NCBI GenBank assembly: GCA_002403905.1
Contig: DHIR01000105.1
Location: 1 to 23,395, forward strand
Source: Mucilaginibacter sp. UBA4741
Lineage (GTDB): Bacteria > Bacteroidota > Bacteroidia > Sphingobacteriales > Sphingobacteriaceae
Length of the DNA stretch: 23,395 bases
Reading direction: 5' to 3'
Shown here piece by piece: positions 7,220 to 14,927 of this stretch (positions are counted from its first letter, which is position 1; each line of letters begins with the position of its first letter). Both the position numbers and the translations under genes were made by a program. The notes below the pieces were generated by a model. That model was not told the DNA's origin and did no database searches. It saw only the letters and a list, made by a program, of their open reading frames with translations.

Positions 7220-8397
7220 AGGCGATAAACCAGCTTAAAACATTTCAGCGCATATTGGGCGAATACCCGGCCGAAACACCTTTAGGCAAATTTTTACCCG
7301 GCTTTTATCGCCAAAATAAACAAATGGGGTCTACCGACCGGCGCATTGCTAATAGACTGGTATATAACTATTTCCGTCTGGGCAAAGCCCTTTGGAACAC
7401 CCCTACCGAGGACCGCCTGATGGTAGCTGAGTTTTTTTGCAATACCCAAACCAACTCTTTCATCCAACATTTCAAACCCGATTGGGCAGCGTGTATTGGT
7501 TTTACTATTGAAGAAAAAATAGAGCTGGTACAAAAAACTTATCCTGATTTTAAACTGGAAGATGTTTTCCCGTGGACCAACCAGATATCACCGGATATAG
7601 ATAAAACGGCTTTCCTTAAATCATTTTTTGTACAGCCTGATCTGTTTATACACGTACATAACGGCTACGACCATCTGGTAAAAGCCGAGCTAACCAAAGC
7701 TTCCTTAGTTTTTAAAGATGAAGGCAACGGCTGCATTGCTTTACCTAACGGAACACGATTAGAAACCATCTTTCCTACTCAGCATTGGTTCGAGGTGCAG
7801 GACCATTCTTCGCAACAAACAGCCAATTACTTTAAGCCTAATAAATGGGATGCCTGGTGGGATGCCTGCGCGGCCAGCGGCGGTAAATCATTACTATTGC
7901 ATGAGCTGGAACCAAACATTAAGTTAGTAGTATCTGATATCCGTGAATCTATACTGGCAAACCTAGACGAGCGTTTTCGCTCCGCGGGATTAATGAAATA
8001 CCAAAAGAAACAACTCGATCTTACCCAAAACGTAGACCAAACTCTGCATGATTACGAGTTTGATGGCATTATACTGGACGCCCCATGTAGTGGCTCGGGC
8101 ACCTGGGGCCGTACACCTGAAATGATAAGCCAGTTTGAACCGCAGAAGATAGAGTTCTTTCAGCGCCTGCAAAAAACCATTGCCGCCAATGTTATTAAAT
8201 TCTTAAAACCCGGCAAGCCGTTGATCTACATTACCTGCTCGGCTTTTAAGGCTGAGAATGAAGATGTGGTTGATTATTTGGTTAAAGAATGTGGCTTAAA
8301 ACTGGAAGACGTGAAAGTTTTGAAGGGTTATGACCATAAAGCGGATAGTATGTTTGTAGCAAGACTTAGCCCCCCCCCTGAAGGGGGAGTTTTTTGA
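7216..8397 (+). CDS. RsmB/NOP2-family RNA (cytosine-5) methyltransferase
   Basis: A 393-residue SAM-dependent methyltransferase, probably acting on rRNA. The N-terminal helical part (1-~150) resembles the NusB-like/RsmB region. Motif I is WDACAASGGKS (215-224), motif IV LDAPCSGSGTWGR (288-299) with C291, and motif VI YITCSAF (338-344) with C341. C341 would be the catalytic nucleophile and C291 the release cysteine in this family. The start overlaps the preceding stop (ATGA at 7216-7219), so the genes are translationally coupled. The last nine codons and the stop (SPPPEGGVF) come from the repeat element that begins at 8368, so the native C-terminus has been replaced or extended. A run of nine C at 8370-8378 lies in these codons. 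Confidence 0.88.
   Translation: MKAINQLKTFQRILGEYPAETPLGKFLPGFYRQNKQMGSTDRRIANRLVYNYFRLGKALWNTPTEDRLMVAEFFCNTQTNSFIQHFKPDWAACIGFTIEEKIELVQKTYPDFKLEDVFPWTNQISPDIDKTAFLKSFFVQPDLFIHVHNGYDHLVKAELTKASLVFKDEGNGCIALPNGTRLETIFPTQHWFEVQDHSSQQTANYFKPNKWDAWWDACAASGGKSLLLHELEPNIKLVVSDIRESILANLDERFRSAGLMKYQKKQLDLTQNVDQTLHDYEFDGIILDAPCSGSGTWGRTPEMISQFEPQKIEFFQRLQKTIAANVIKFLKPGKPLIYITCSAFKAENEDVVDYLVKECGLKLEDVKVLKGYDHKADSMFVARLSPPPEGGVF
8374..8395 (+). terminator. Rho-independent terminator formed by a repeat end
   Basis: CCCCC-TGAA-GGGGG followed by AG and six T, overlapping the stop codon of the methyltransferase. The left arm of the 8368-8710 repeat unit therefore acts as a plausible intrinsic terminator for the guaA-lipoprotein-methyltransferase operon. 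Confidence 0.6.
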
Positions 8398-8419
8398 AGT
8401 AACTATTAGGGATAGTATT

Positions 8420-8659
8420 ATGAAAATCATGGATTACACTGAAATATTAACTCACGCTGAAAGCAAATTGGATGAGAATAACAAATTTGTCATAGACGAA
8501 ATTAAATTGAGGATTAGGAGTGGTTCAACTGGCGGCGAGATCGGTTCTTTAGTTGGAGGGTATTTAAAGCCTTTGAGGGATCAAAATGCGCCTGCATATC
8601 TGATACTTAAAAATGAAATAGATCAATTTTTACGTCCATTCAAGTTCATTAAAAATTAA
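8420..8659 (+). CDS. Small hypothetical protein (79 aa) within the repeat unit
   Basis: I do not recognise this protein. It is 79 residues, predicted mostly helical, without signal peptide or membrane segment: MKIMDYTEILTHAESKLDE, then a Gly-rich turn GSTGGEIGSLVGGYL, then QFLRPFKFIKN. A second ATG lies at codon 4. Composition is protein-like (balanced charges, no low complexity). It is the only ORF between the two inverted C/G-rich arms, so it may be cargo of that unit or a small resident gene bracketed by repeats. Confidence 0.5.
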   Translation: MKIMDYTEILTHAESKLDENNKFVIDEIKLRIRSGSTGGEIGSLVGGYLKPLRDQNAPAYLILKNEIDQFLRPFKFIKN

Positions 8660-8708
8660 TATCAAGTCTAAACTCTCGCTATTCCTCCCCCTTCAGGGGG
8701 CCGGGGGG

Positions 8709-9281
8709 TTACAAATGCGTATTACTCCTAAACAACTTAATAGCTATCGCCAATAGTATTATCCCAAACGCTTTACGCAGAATGTTAATACCTGTTTTAC
8801 CCAACAGCTTTTCTATCCAGCCTACATTTTTAAGCACCAGGTAAACAAATAGGGTATTAATAACTATGCCCACCAATATATCCTGCGTTTGATATTGTGA
8901 TTTTAGCGATAGCAGCGTGGTCATGGTACCGGCCCCGGCAATTAGCGGAAAAGCCAGGGGGACAATAGATGCTGTACTACCCAAATCTTCAGATTTAAAC
9001 AGGTTGATACCTAATATCATTTCCATAGCGATAAAAAATATCACCAATGAACCTGCAATAGCGAATGAAGCTACATCTAATCCTATAACATCAAGCAGCT
9101 TATCGCCTACTAACAAAAACACGATCATGAGTATTAATACGGCTATGCTGGCTTTTTCTGATTCGATATGCCCGGCGCGTTGGCGCAATTGAATAATTAC
9201 AGGTATGGCGCCCAGTATATCAATGATCGCGAAGAGGATCATGGTTACAGAAAGTATCTCTTTAAATATGAAAGGATGCAT
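8709..9281 (-). CDS. MarC-family integral membrane protein
   Basis: A 190-residue inner-membrane protein with about six hydrophobic segments. MarC/UPF0056 hallmarks are FAIIDILGAIPVII near the N-terminus, AFAIAGSLVIFFIAMEMILG in the middle, PLAFPLIAGAGTMTTLLSL and a C-terminal LLAIAIKLF. The usual family length is about 200. Its function is not established; despite the old name it is not shown to give multidrug resistance. The stop codon abuts the G-rich arm of the neighbouring repeat unit. An exact TAnnTTTG element lies 22 nt upstream. Confidence 0.9.
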   Translation of the reverse strand: MHPFIFKEILSVTMILFAIIDILGAIPVIIQLRQRAGHIESEKASIAVLILMIVFLLVGDKLLDVIGLDVASFAIAGSLVIFFIAMEMILGINLFKSEDLGSTASIVPLAFPLIAGAGTMTTLLSLKSQYQTQDILVGIVINTLFVYLVLKNVGWIEKLLGKTGINILRKAFGIILLAIAIKLFRSNTHL

Positions 9282-9303
9282 AGGTATTGATTAAGCGGTA
9301 ATA

Positions 9304-9311
9304 CAAAGCTA
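9304..9311 (-). promoter_or_regulatory. -7 element for the marC-like gene
   Basis: On minus it reads TAGCTTTG, an exact TAnnTTTG match, with a predicted leader of about 15 nt before ATG 9281. It lies just downstream of the preceding gene's terminator, so this gene is probably its own transcription unit. Confidence 0.45.
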
Positions 9312-9327
9312 TAAACAAAAACAACAA

Positions 9328-9357
9328 AAAAGGTTCTGAAAAACTCCAGAACCTTTT
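9328..9357 (-). terminator. Terminator of the cationic amino acid permease gene
   Basis: An 11-bp perfect stem AAAAGGTTCTG / CAGAACCTTTT with an 8-nt loop. On minus it is followed by a T-rich tract (TTGTTGTTTTTG), about 20 nt after the permease stop at 9381. Confidence 0.85.
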
Positions 9358-9380
9358 GATATGTATATCTAAGAATATAA

Positions 9381-10937
9381 TTATTCTACAAATTTAGGGT
9401 TCGGCGGATCGTTTGCAGCCTCTGTCTTACCATGCCTTACATGCGAGTGTTTTATGCTATAGGTAAAGTAAACAATCATACCTAAAGCCATCCATATAAA
9501 TAAGCGCAACCAGTTGTCTAATCCTTCGCTGGCCATCATACACAAGCATATAGCTGCGCCTAACGGGCAAACAATGTAGTAGATAGGCGTTTGGAACGGA
9601 CGGGTAAGTCCCGGGTCTGTACGGCGTAAAATGAATATACCTATACATACCAATACGAAAGCGAATAATGTACCGATACTCACCATATCACCAACAATAC
9701 TATCCGGTATAAAGCCCGCGAATACGGATACCATGATAAAGAAGAACCATTGTGATTTATATGGTGTACGGAATTTTGGGTGCAGTTTAGAGAAGATAGG
9801 CCATATTAAACCGTCAACGCTCATGGTATAGAATACACGGGTTTGGCCAAGCAGCATCACCAGGATAACAGATGAGAAACCGGCTAAAATAGCTATGGTA
9901 ACCAACTTAGCTAACCAACCATATCCGGGCATAGCCGCATGAATAGCATAGGTTACAGATGCTTCTTTACCTTGTACCAAAAAGTCTTTATAAGATACTA
10001 AACCTGTTAATACGTGCGAGAACAAAATGTATAAAACAGTACAAAATACCAATGATATCAGGATACCCTTTGGCATATCTTTCTGCGGGTTCTTAGCTTC
10101 CTGTGCCGCTGTTGATACGGCGTCGAAACCGATAAAGGCAAAGAATACCACACTCGCGCCACGTAATACGCCCAGCCAGCCGTGGTTAAACGTATCGGCA
10201 TAATGAACTATACCGGTATTAGTTTTAACGGTACCTGCGTCAGCTGGTATCAAGTACGGGGTATGGTAAGCGGGGTTAATAAAGCTCCAGCCTAAACCAA
10301 TAATCATTAATACAATAGCTACTTTAATAATAACGATAACGTTATTTACCGCTGCCGATTCGGCTGTACCTTTTATCAATAATAAAGTAAGCATTAACAA
10401 AATAAATATAGCCGGTAAATTAACTATACCGTGCGACCCCAGCTCTGAAGCATACATACCTGTTGTGGTAGTTGAGGTTTCGAAAGGCGAATGTGATAAC
10501 GCGAAAGGTATATGGCAATTAAAGAAAGTCTCTAAAAAAGTATTAAAATATTGCGACCAGCCAATAGCCACGGTAGCGGCACCTAATGCGTATTCCAACA
10601 CCAAATCCCATCCTATAATCCAGGCTATGAACTCGCCCATTGTAGCGTAAGAATAGGTATAAGCCGATCCTGCAATGGGTATCATACTAGCAAACTCAGC
10701 ATAGCATAAGCCAGCTAAGGCGCAGCCTGCTGCTGCAATTAAAAATGATAGGGTAACTGCCGGTCCGGCGTGCTCGCCTGCTGCTGCTGCTGTACGCACA
10801 AAAATACCGGCGCCAATAATTGCGCCAATACCTAATGCGATAAGTGAGCCAACACCGAGTGTACGTTTTAATGTCTTCTCCCCCTCTTTCGAAGCGGCCA
10901 TTAATAGTGCAATAGGTTTTTTAATAAATAGCTTCAT
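9381..10937 (-). CDS. APC-family amino acid permease, cationic amino acid transporter type
   Basis: A 518-residue inner-membrane transporter with 12 or more hydrophobic segments. The first-helix substrate motif is GIGAIIGAGIFVRTA, and the conserved loop after TM8 is FFAFIGFDAVSTAAQEAKNPQKDMP. Also characteristic of the CAT/YfnA-like branch are YTYSYATMGEFIAWIIGWDLVLEY and TRVFYTMSVDGLIWPIFSKLHPKFRTP. Substrates are probably Lys/Arg/ornithine or broad; this is family inference only. It is monocistronic: its own -7 element upstream and a strong terminator downstream. Confidence 0.92.
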   Translation of the reverse strand: MKLFIKKPIALLMAASKEGEKTLKRTLGVGSLIALGIGAIIGAGIFVRTAAAAGEHAGPAVTLSFLIAAAGCALAGLCYAEFASMIPIAGSAYTYSYATMGEFIAWIIGWDLVLEYALGAATVAIGWSQYFNTFLETFFNCHIPFALSHSPFETSTTTTGMYASELGSHGIVNLPAIFILLMLTLLLIKGTAESAAVNNVIVIIKVAIVLMIIGLGWSFINPAYHTPYLIPADAGTVKTNTGIVHYADTFNHGWLGVLRGASVVFFAFIGFDAVSTAAQEAKNPQKDMPKGILISLVFCTVLYILFSHVLTGLVSYKDFLVQGKEASVTYAIHAAMPGYGWLAKLVTIAILAGFSSVILVMLLGQTRVFYTMSVDGLIWPIFSKLHPKFRTPYKSQWFFFIMVSVFAGFIPDSIVGDMVSIGTLFAFVLVCIGIFILRRTDPGLTRPFQTPIYYIVCPLGAAICLCMMASEGLDNWLRLFIWMALGMIVYFTYSIKHSHVRHGKTEAANDPPNPKFVE

Positions 10938-10969
10938 GTGTTTTTTGTGAAATCAGTTAATCTTATTCC

Positions 10970-10977
10970 CAAACATA
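10970..10977 (-). promoter_or_regulatory. -7 element for the permease gene
   Basis: On minus it reads TATGTTTG, an exact TAnnTTTG match, with a leader of about 25-30 nt before ATG 10937. The rest of 10938-11097 shows only AT-rich sequence and the terminator of the next gene. Confidence 0.45.
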
Positions 10978-11051
10978 GGTAATTTTTCTGAAAAAAATAA
11001 TGCCTGACAATTCTACTTAAATAAGTTTTAAACAGTCATTTTTATCCAAAA

Positions 11052-11077
11052 AAAGGGATACCAACCGGCATCCCTTT
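11052..11077 (-). terminator. Terminator of the membrane pyrophosphatase gene
   Basis: An 8-bp stem AAAGGGAT / ATCCCTTT with a 10-nt loop. On minus a T-run (TTTTTTT with the stem end) follows, about 20 nt after the stop at 11098. Confidence 0.8.
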
Positions 11078-11097
11078 CTCTTAAATTATAATATCAA

Positions 11098-13338
11098 TTA
11101 CGCTTTTTTATCAACCTTGATAACGTGCGTGGTCATTGATTGTAATTTGATTTGTTTTTGTAAGCGTGGGCTATGGTTAACCGCGCTGTTTAGGTGCGGT
11201 GCAATAACCAACGATACGATAGACATCAGCTTAATCAAAATGTTCATTGACGGGCCTGATGTATCTTTAAACGGATCACCAACGGTATCACCGGTTACTG
11301 ATGCTTTATGCGGTTCTGATTTTTTGTAGTGCATTTCGCCGTTGATCTCAACACCTTTTTCGAATGATTTTTTAGCGTTGTCCCATGCACCGCCTGCGTT
11401 GCTCTGGAAAATTCCCATCAACACACCCGATACCGTAACACCTGCTAATAATCCACCCAAAACTTCAGGGCCGAATATAAAACCTACTACTACCGGGGTG
11501 ATCAAAGCGATCAAACCCGGCGCAACCATCTCGCGGATAGAAGCTTTGGTTGATATAGCCACACATTTTTCGTACTCGGGTTTGGCTTTGTACTCCATAA
11601 TGCCCGGTATCTCGCGGAACTGGCGTCTAACTTCTTCTACCATCGCCATTGCTGCACGGCCTACTGCCGAAATACATAATGCCGAAAAGATGAAAGGGAT
11701 CATGCCTCCCACAAATAAACCTGCTAATACGTTGGCTTTGTAAATATCAATATGCTCGATACCTGCAACACCCACAAAAGCCGCGAATAAGGCCAGTGAG
11801 GTTAATGCTGCTGATGCGATGGCAAATCCCTTGCCTGTTGCTGCGGTAGTGTTACCTACGGCATCTAAATTATCTGTACGGTGACGTACCTCTGGTGGCA
11901 ACTGGCTCATTTCGGCAATACCACCGGCGTTATCAGCAATCGGGCCGAAAGCATCGATAGCTAATTGCATAGCTGTTGTTGCCATCATACCTGCTGCTGC
12001 AATTGCCACACCATATAATCCTGCAAAGAAGAAAGAACCATAAATACCGGCAGCTAATACCAGAATAGGTAATACTGTTGATTCCATACCGATAGCTAAA
12101 CCACCAATAATATTAGTAGCGTGGCCGGTTGATGATTGTTTAATAATGCTCATAACCGGGCGCTTACCCATTGCGGTATAATACTCGGTAATGATTGACA
12201 TTAACGTGCCTACCACTAAACCTACCAGGATAGAACCGTAAACACCATTTTTGGTAAACACTAATGCACCTTCTTTAAGAACGCCGTTAGCATCCAGATC
12301 ACGCACTAAGTGCATTTCTGTATTAGGCATCATCCATTGTACTACAAAATAAGTAGCAATAGCGGTTAATATAATAGATGCCCAGTTACCTATGTTCAGT
12401 GCGTTTTGTACACTGTCTGTTTCGTTTTTAATTTTAACCAGCGATGCGCCAATTATAGAGAATATCAAGCCTAAACCTGCAATCACCATTGGTAATAATA
12501 CAGGAGCTATACCGCCAAATTTATCGACAGATACAATTTCACGACCCAATACCATAGTAGCCAGCATAGTTGCTACGTACGATCCGAATAGATCGGCACC
12601 CATACCTGCAACGTCACCTACGTTATCACCTACGTTATCGGCAATTGTAGCCGGGTTACGTACATCATCTTCAGGGATGCCTGCTTCAACTTTACCTACT
12701 AAATCAGCGCCTACGTCGGCAGCTTTGGTATATATACCACCACCAACACGTGCAAATAACGCGATAGACTCGGCACCTAAAGAGAAGCCTGCTAACACGT
12801 CTAACGCTTTAGCCATTGCGTTGCCGTTAACAGTTTCACCTTTACTGGTGACGTAAATGGTATAAAACACAATGAATAAAGATCCTAAACCTATAATAGC
12901 TAAACCTGCAACACCAAGGCCCATAACGGTACCACCTGTAAATGATACTTTAAGCGCTTGTGCCAAACTGGTTCTGGCAGCTTGTGTTGTGCGTACGTTT
13001 GCTTTAGTAGCTATGCGCATACCCAAATATCCCGCGAAAGCAGAAAGAAAAGCGCCAATAATAAATGATATGGCAATAACCGGGCTTGATAATGTGGGTA
13101 CTGTTGTACCACTCCATGCCAGCAATATAGCCGTAACAGCAACAAAGTAGCCCAATACCTTCCACTCTGCACGTAAAAAGGCCATTGCCCCATCAGCAAT
13201 GTAGCCTGCAAGCTCATTCATTGACGCGTCGCCGGTTTCTTGTTTGGTTACCCAAGCCGACTTGATCGCCATAAATAAAATTCCTACTAAACCAAAAATA
13301 GGAATCAAATAAATTAAGTAAGTGTTCAAAAAATCCAT
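11098..13338 (-). CDS. hppA: Membrane-bound ion-pumping pyrophosphatase (K+-dependent type)
   Basis: Hydrolyses pyrophosphate and uses the energy to pump Na+ and/or H+ out of the cytoplasm. The 746-residue, ~16-helix protein has the family's substrate motifs: DVGADLVGKVE (208-218) and EDDVRNPATIADNVGDNVGD (223-242), with the second acidic cluster in DAFGPIADNAGGIAEM. The cation-dependence site is GNTTAA (495-500), with Ala rather than Lys after GNTT. In this family that marks enzymes needing K+. K+-dependent bacterial enzymes are often Na+ pumps, some moving both ions; E190 in the segment LGAESIALF fits such a pump. The ion cannot be settled from sequence by eye. The gene is monocistronic and divergent from the plus-strand permease. 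Confidence 0.96.
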   Translation of the reverse strand: MDFLNTYLIYLIPIFGLVGILFMAIKSAWVTKQETGDASMNELAGYIADGAMAFLRAEWKVLGYFVAVTAILLAWSGTTVPTLSSPVIAISFIIGAFLSAFAGYLGMRIATKANVRTTQAARTSLAQALKVSFTGGTVMGLGVAGLAIIGLGSLFIVFYTIYVTSKGETVNGNAMAKALDVLAGFSLGAESIALFARVGGGIYTKAADVGADLVGKVEAGIPEDDVRNPATIADNVGDNVGDVAGMGADLFGSYVATMLATMVLGREIVSVDKFGGIAPVLLPMVIAGLGLIFSIIGASLVKIKNETDSVQNALNIGNWASIILTAIATYFVVQWMMPNTEMHLVRDLDANGVLKEGALVFTKNGVYGSILVGLVVGTLMSIITEYYTAMGKRPVMSIIKQSSTGHATNIIGGLAIGMESTVLPILVLAAGIYGSFFFAGLYGVAIAAAGMMATTAMQLAIDAFGPIADNAGGIAEMSQLPPEVRHRTDNLDAVGNTTAATGKGFAIASAALTSLALFAAFVGVAGIEHIDIYKANVLAGLFVGGMIPFIFSALCISAVGRAAMAMVEEVRRQFREIPGIMEYKAKPEYEKCVAISTKASIREMVAPGLIALITPVVVGFIFGPEVLGGLLAGVTVSGVLMGIFQSNAGGAWDNAKKSFEKGVEINGEMHYKKSEPHKASVTGDTVGDPFKDTSGPSMNILIKLMSIVSLVIAPHLNSAVNHSPRLQKQIKLQSMTTHVIKVDKKA

Positions 13339-13395
13339 ATATGTTATTAAAGTTTATATTTAGTTTGTTGTCAATTCAATCTTATAATTGGGCTT

Positions 13396-13413
13396 GCAAA
13401 TTAAGCAAATTAA
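13396..13413 (-). promoter_or_regulatory. Tandem GCAAATTAA repeat, possible hppA promoter region
   Basis: Two adjacent copies of gcaaattaa. On minus each contains TTAATTTG (7/8 to TAnnTTTG). They lie 58-75 nt upstream of hppA in the 140-nt divergent intergenic region. Confidence 0.3.
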
Positions 13414-13478
13414 TTTCTTTACAATAGCCTGTCAATTATAAAGTTTTTTGAATAGTTTAGAACTCTAAACTATATACA

Positions 13479-14927
13479 ATGACTAAAGACGAAAGCCAAC
13501 CTAAATTAAAAGCATCGCTAGGCTTATTAGATGGTACCATGATAGTTGCGGGCTCAATGATAGGCTCGGGTATTTTTATTGTAAGTGCCGATATTATACG
13601 CAACGTAGGCTCATCCGGCTGGTTAATTTCTGTTTGGCTGATAACCGGTTTCATGACCCTTACTGCCGCCGTTAGCTATGGCGAGTTAAGCGCCATGTTC
13701 CCCAAAGCAGGTGGGCAATACGTATATTTAAAAGAGGCTTATAATAAACTGATTGCCTTTTTATATGGCTGGAGTTTCTTCGCGGTTATACAAACCGGGA
13801 CAATTGCGGCGGTTGGTGTAGCGTTTTCAAAGTTTACGGCTTATTTAATACCGTCAGTTAGCGAGGATAATAAGTTATTCTCCACCATGATAGGCTCGTA
13901 TCATTTTACCATCAGCGCGGCGCAATGCGTGTCCATCGTATTAATTATATTGTTGACTTACATTAACACCCGTGGCATTAAAAGCGGCAAGTTGATACAG
14001 AATACATTTACGTTAACCAAACTGGCCTGTTTATTTGGGTTGATCATATTTGGTTTTATCATGTTAAAGCCCGATGTATGGCACGCCAACTGGACCAGCG
14101 CCTGGGATATTCATAAACTAAACCCGGATAACAGCGTGGTGTCATACACCATGGCAGCGGCTTTGGGTGCTATCGCGGCATCAATGGTAGGCTCTATTTT
14201 TAGCAGCGATGCCTGGAACAACGTAACCTTTATTGCCGGCGAAATGAAGAACCCGCAGCGCAACATCGGCCTAAGTTTATTTTTAGGTACGCTGATAGTT
14301 ACCCTGATCTACGTTAGTATAAACATAGTTTATACCGGCGTATTGCCATTGCATGATATTGCTACGGCCGAGAAGGACCGTGTCGCGGTATCTGCATCGC
14401 AGGTAATATTTGGGCATGCGGGGACGATTATAATCGCGTTGATGATCATGATATCAACCTTTGGCTGTAATAATGGGTTAATAATGGCCGGTGCCAGGGT
14501 ATATTATACCATGGCTAAGGATGGATTGTTTTTTAAGCGTACAGGCACTTTAAACAAATTTGCGGTACCAAGCTTTGGTTTATGGATACAGTGCATTGTA
14601 GCCAGCGTATTATGCCTTAGCGGCAGGTATGGCGACCTGTTAGATATGATATCCTTTGTAGTAGTTATATTTTATGTATTGACGATATTGGGTATCTACA
14701 TCCTCCGCGTAAAACGTCCGGATGCCGACAGGCCTTACAAAGCATTTGGTTACCCGGTATTGCCGGCAATTTATATGATCATGGGGCTGGCATTTTGTGT
14801 GCTGCTAATTATTTATAAACCACAATTTACCTGGCCGGGCCTGATTATTGTACTGATAGGCATACCCATTTATTATATAACAAAGTATTTCTCGAAGGAT
14901 GATGAGCAAATTGAGAGTCCGGTTTAG
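13479..14927 (+). CDS. APC-family amino acid permease, LAT-like branch
   Basis: A 482-residue inner-membrane transporter with about 12 helices. TM1 has MIVAGSMIGSGIFIVSADI, the APC substrate-backbone motif (GSGIF). Next come SYGELSAMFPKAGGQYVYLKEAY and SSDAWNNVTFIAGEMKNPQRNIG, typical of L-type transporters and related exchangers; ARVYYTMAKDGLFFKR follows. It is distinct from the permease at 9381-10937 (different branch, GAG versus GSG in TM1). Substrate is unknown beyond amino acids. The 3' end overlaps the carboxypeptidase start by 29 nt, so the two are co-transcribed. This would be consistent with import of amino acids released from cell wall, though that link is only positional. Confidence 0.92.
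   Translation: MTKDESQPKLKASLGLLDGTMIVAGSMIGSGIFIVSADIIRNVGSSGWLISVWLITGFMTLTAAVSYGELSAMFPKAGGQYVYLKEAYNKLIAFLYGWSFFAVIQTGTIAAVGVAFSKFTAYLIPSVSEDNKLFSTMIGSYHFTISAAQCVSIVLIILLTYINTRGIKSGKLIQNTFTLTKLACLFGLIIFGFIMLKPDVWHANWTSAWDIHKLNPDNSVVSYTMAAALGAIAASMVGSIFSSDAWNNVTFIAGEMKNPQRNIGLSLFLGTLIVTLIYVSINIVYTGVLPLHDIATAEKDRVAVSASQVIFGHAGTIIIALMIMISTFGCNNGLIMAGARVYYTMAKDGLFFKRTGTLNKFAVPSFGLWIQCIVASVLCLSGRYGDLLDMISFVVVIFYVLTILGIYILRVKRPDADRPYKAFGYPVLPAIYMIMGLAFCVLLIIYKPQFTWPGLIIVLIGIPIYYITKYFSKDDEQIESPV

Larger units (their letters stand above)
8368..8710. repeat. C/G-rich inverted-repeat unit enclosing a small ORF
   Basis: The 16-nt arms 8374-8389 (CCCCCTGAAGGGGGAG) and 8685-8700 are perfect reverse complements. 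Outside each arm is a further run (C-rich on the left, G-rich ending GGGGGGTT on the right). Each arm folds on itself. The unit is about 343 bp, starts in the last codons of the methyltransferase gene and ends at the marC stop codon. Its layout (hairpin, small ORF, inverted hairpin) parallels the DUF559 element at 36-577, though the interior is unrelated. No target duplication was found. Confidence 0.6.

Noticed and set aside
8368..8710. Target-site duplication around the second repeat unit
   Set aside because: Compared the bases just outside both arms; no convincing direct repeat, so insertion mechanism is not claimed for this unit.
11117..13217. Several long open frames opposite or out of frame with hppA (for example plus strand 12392-12856)
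   Set aside because: They lie wholly inside the clearly coding hppA gene. Their translations are low-complexity Ala/Pro/Ser/Thr-rich products of the opposite strand, with no recognisable domain.
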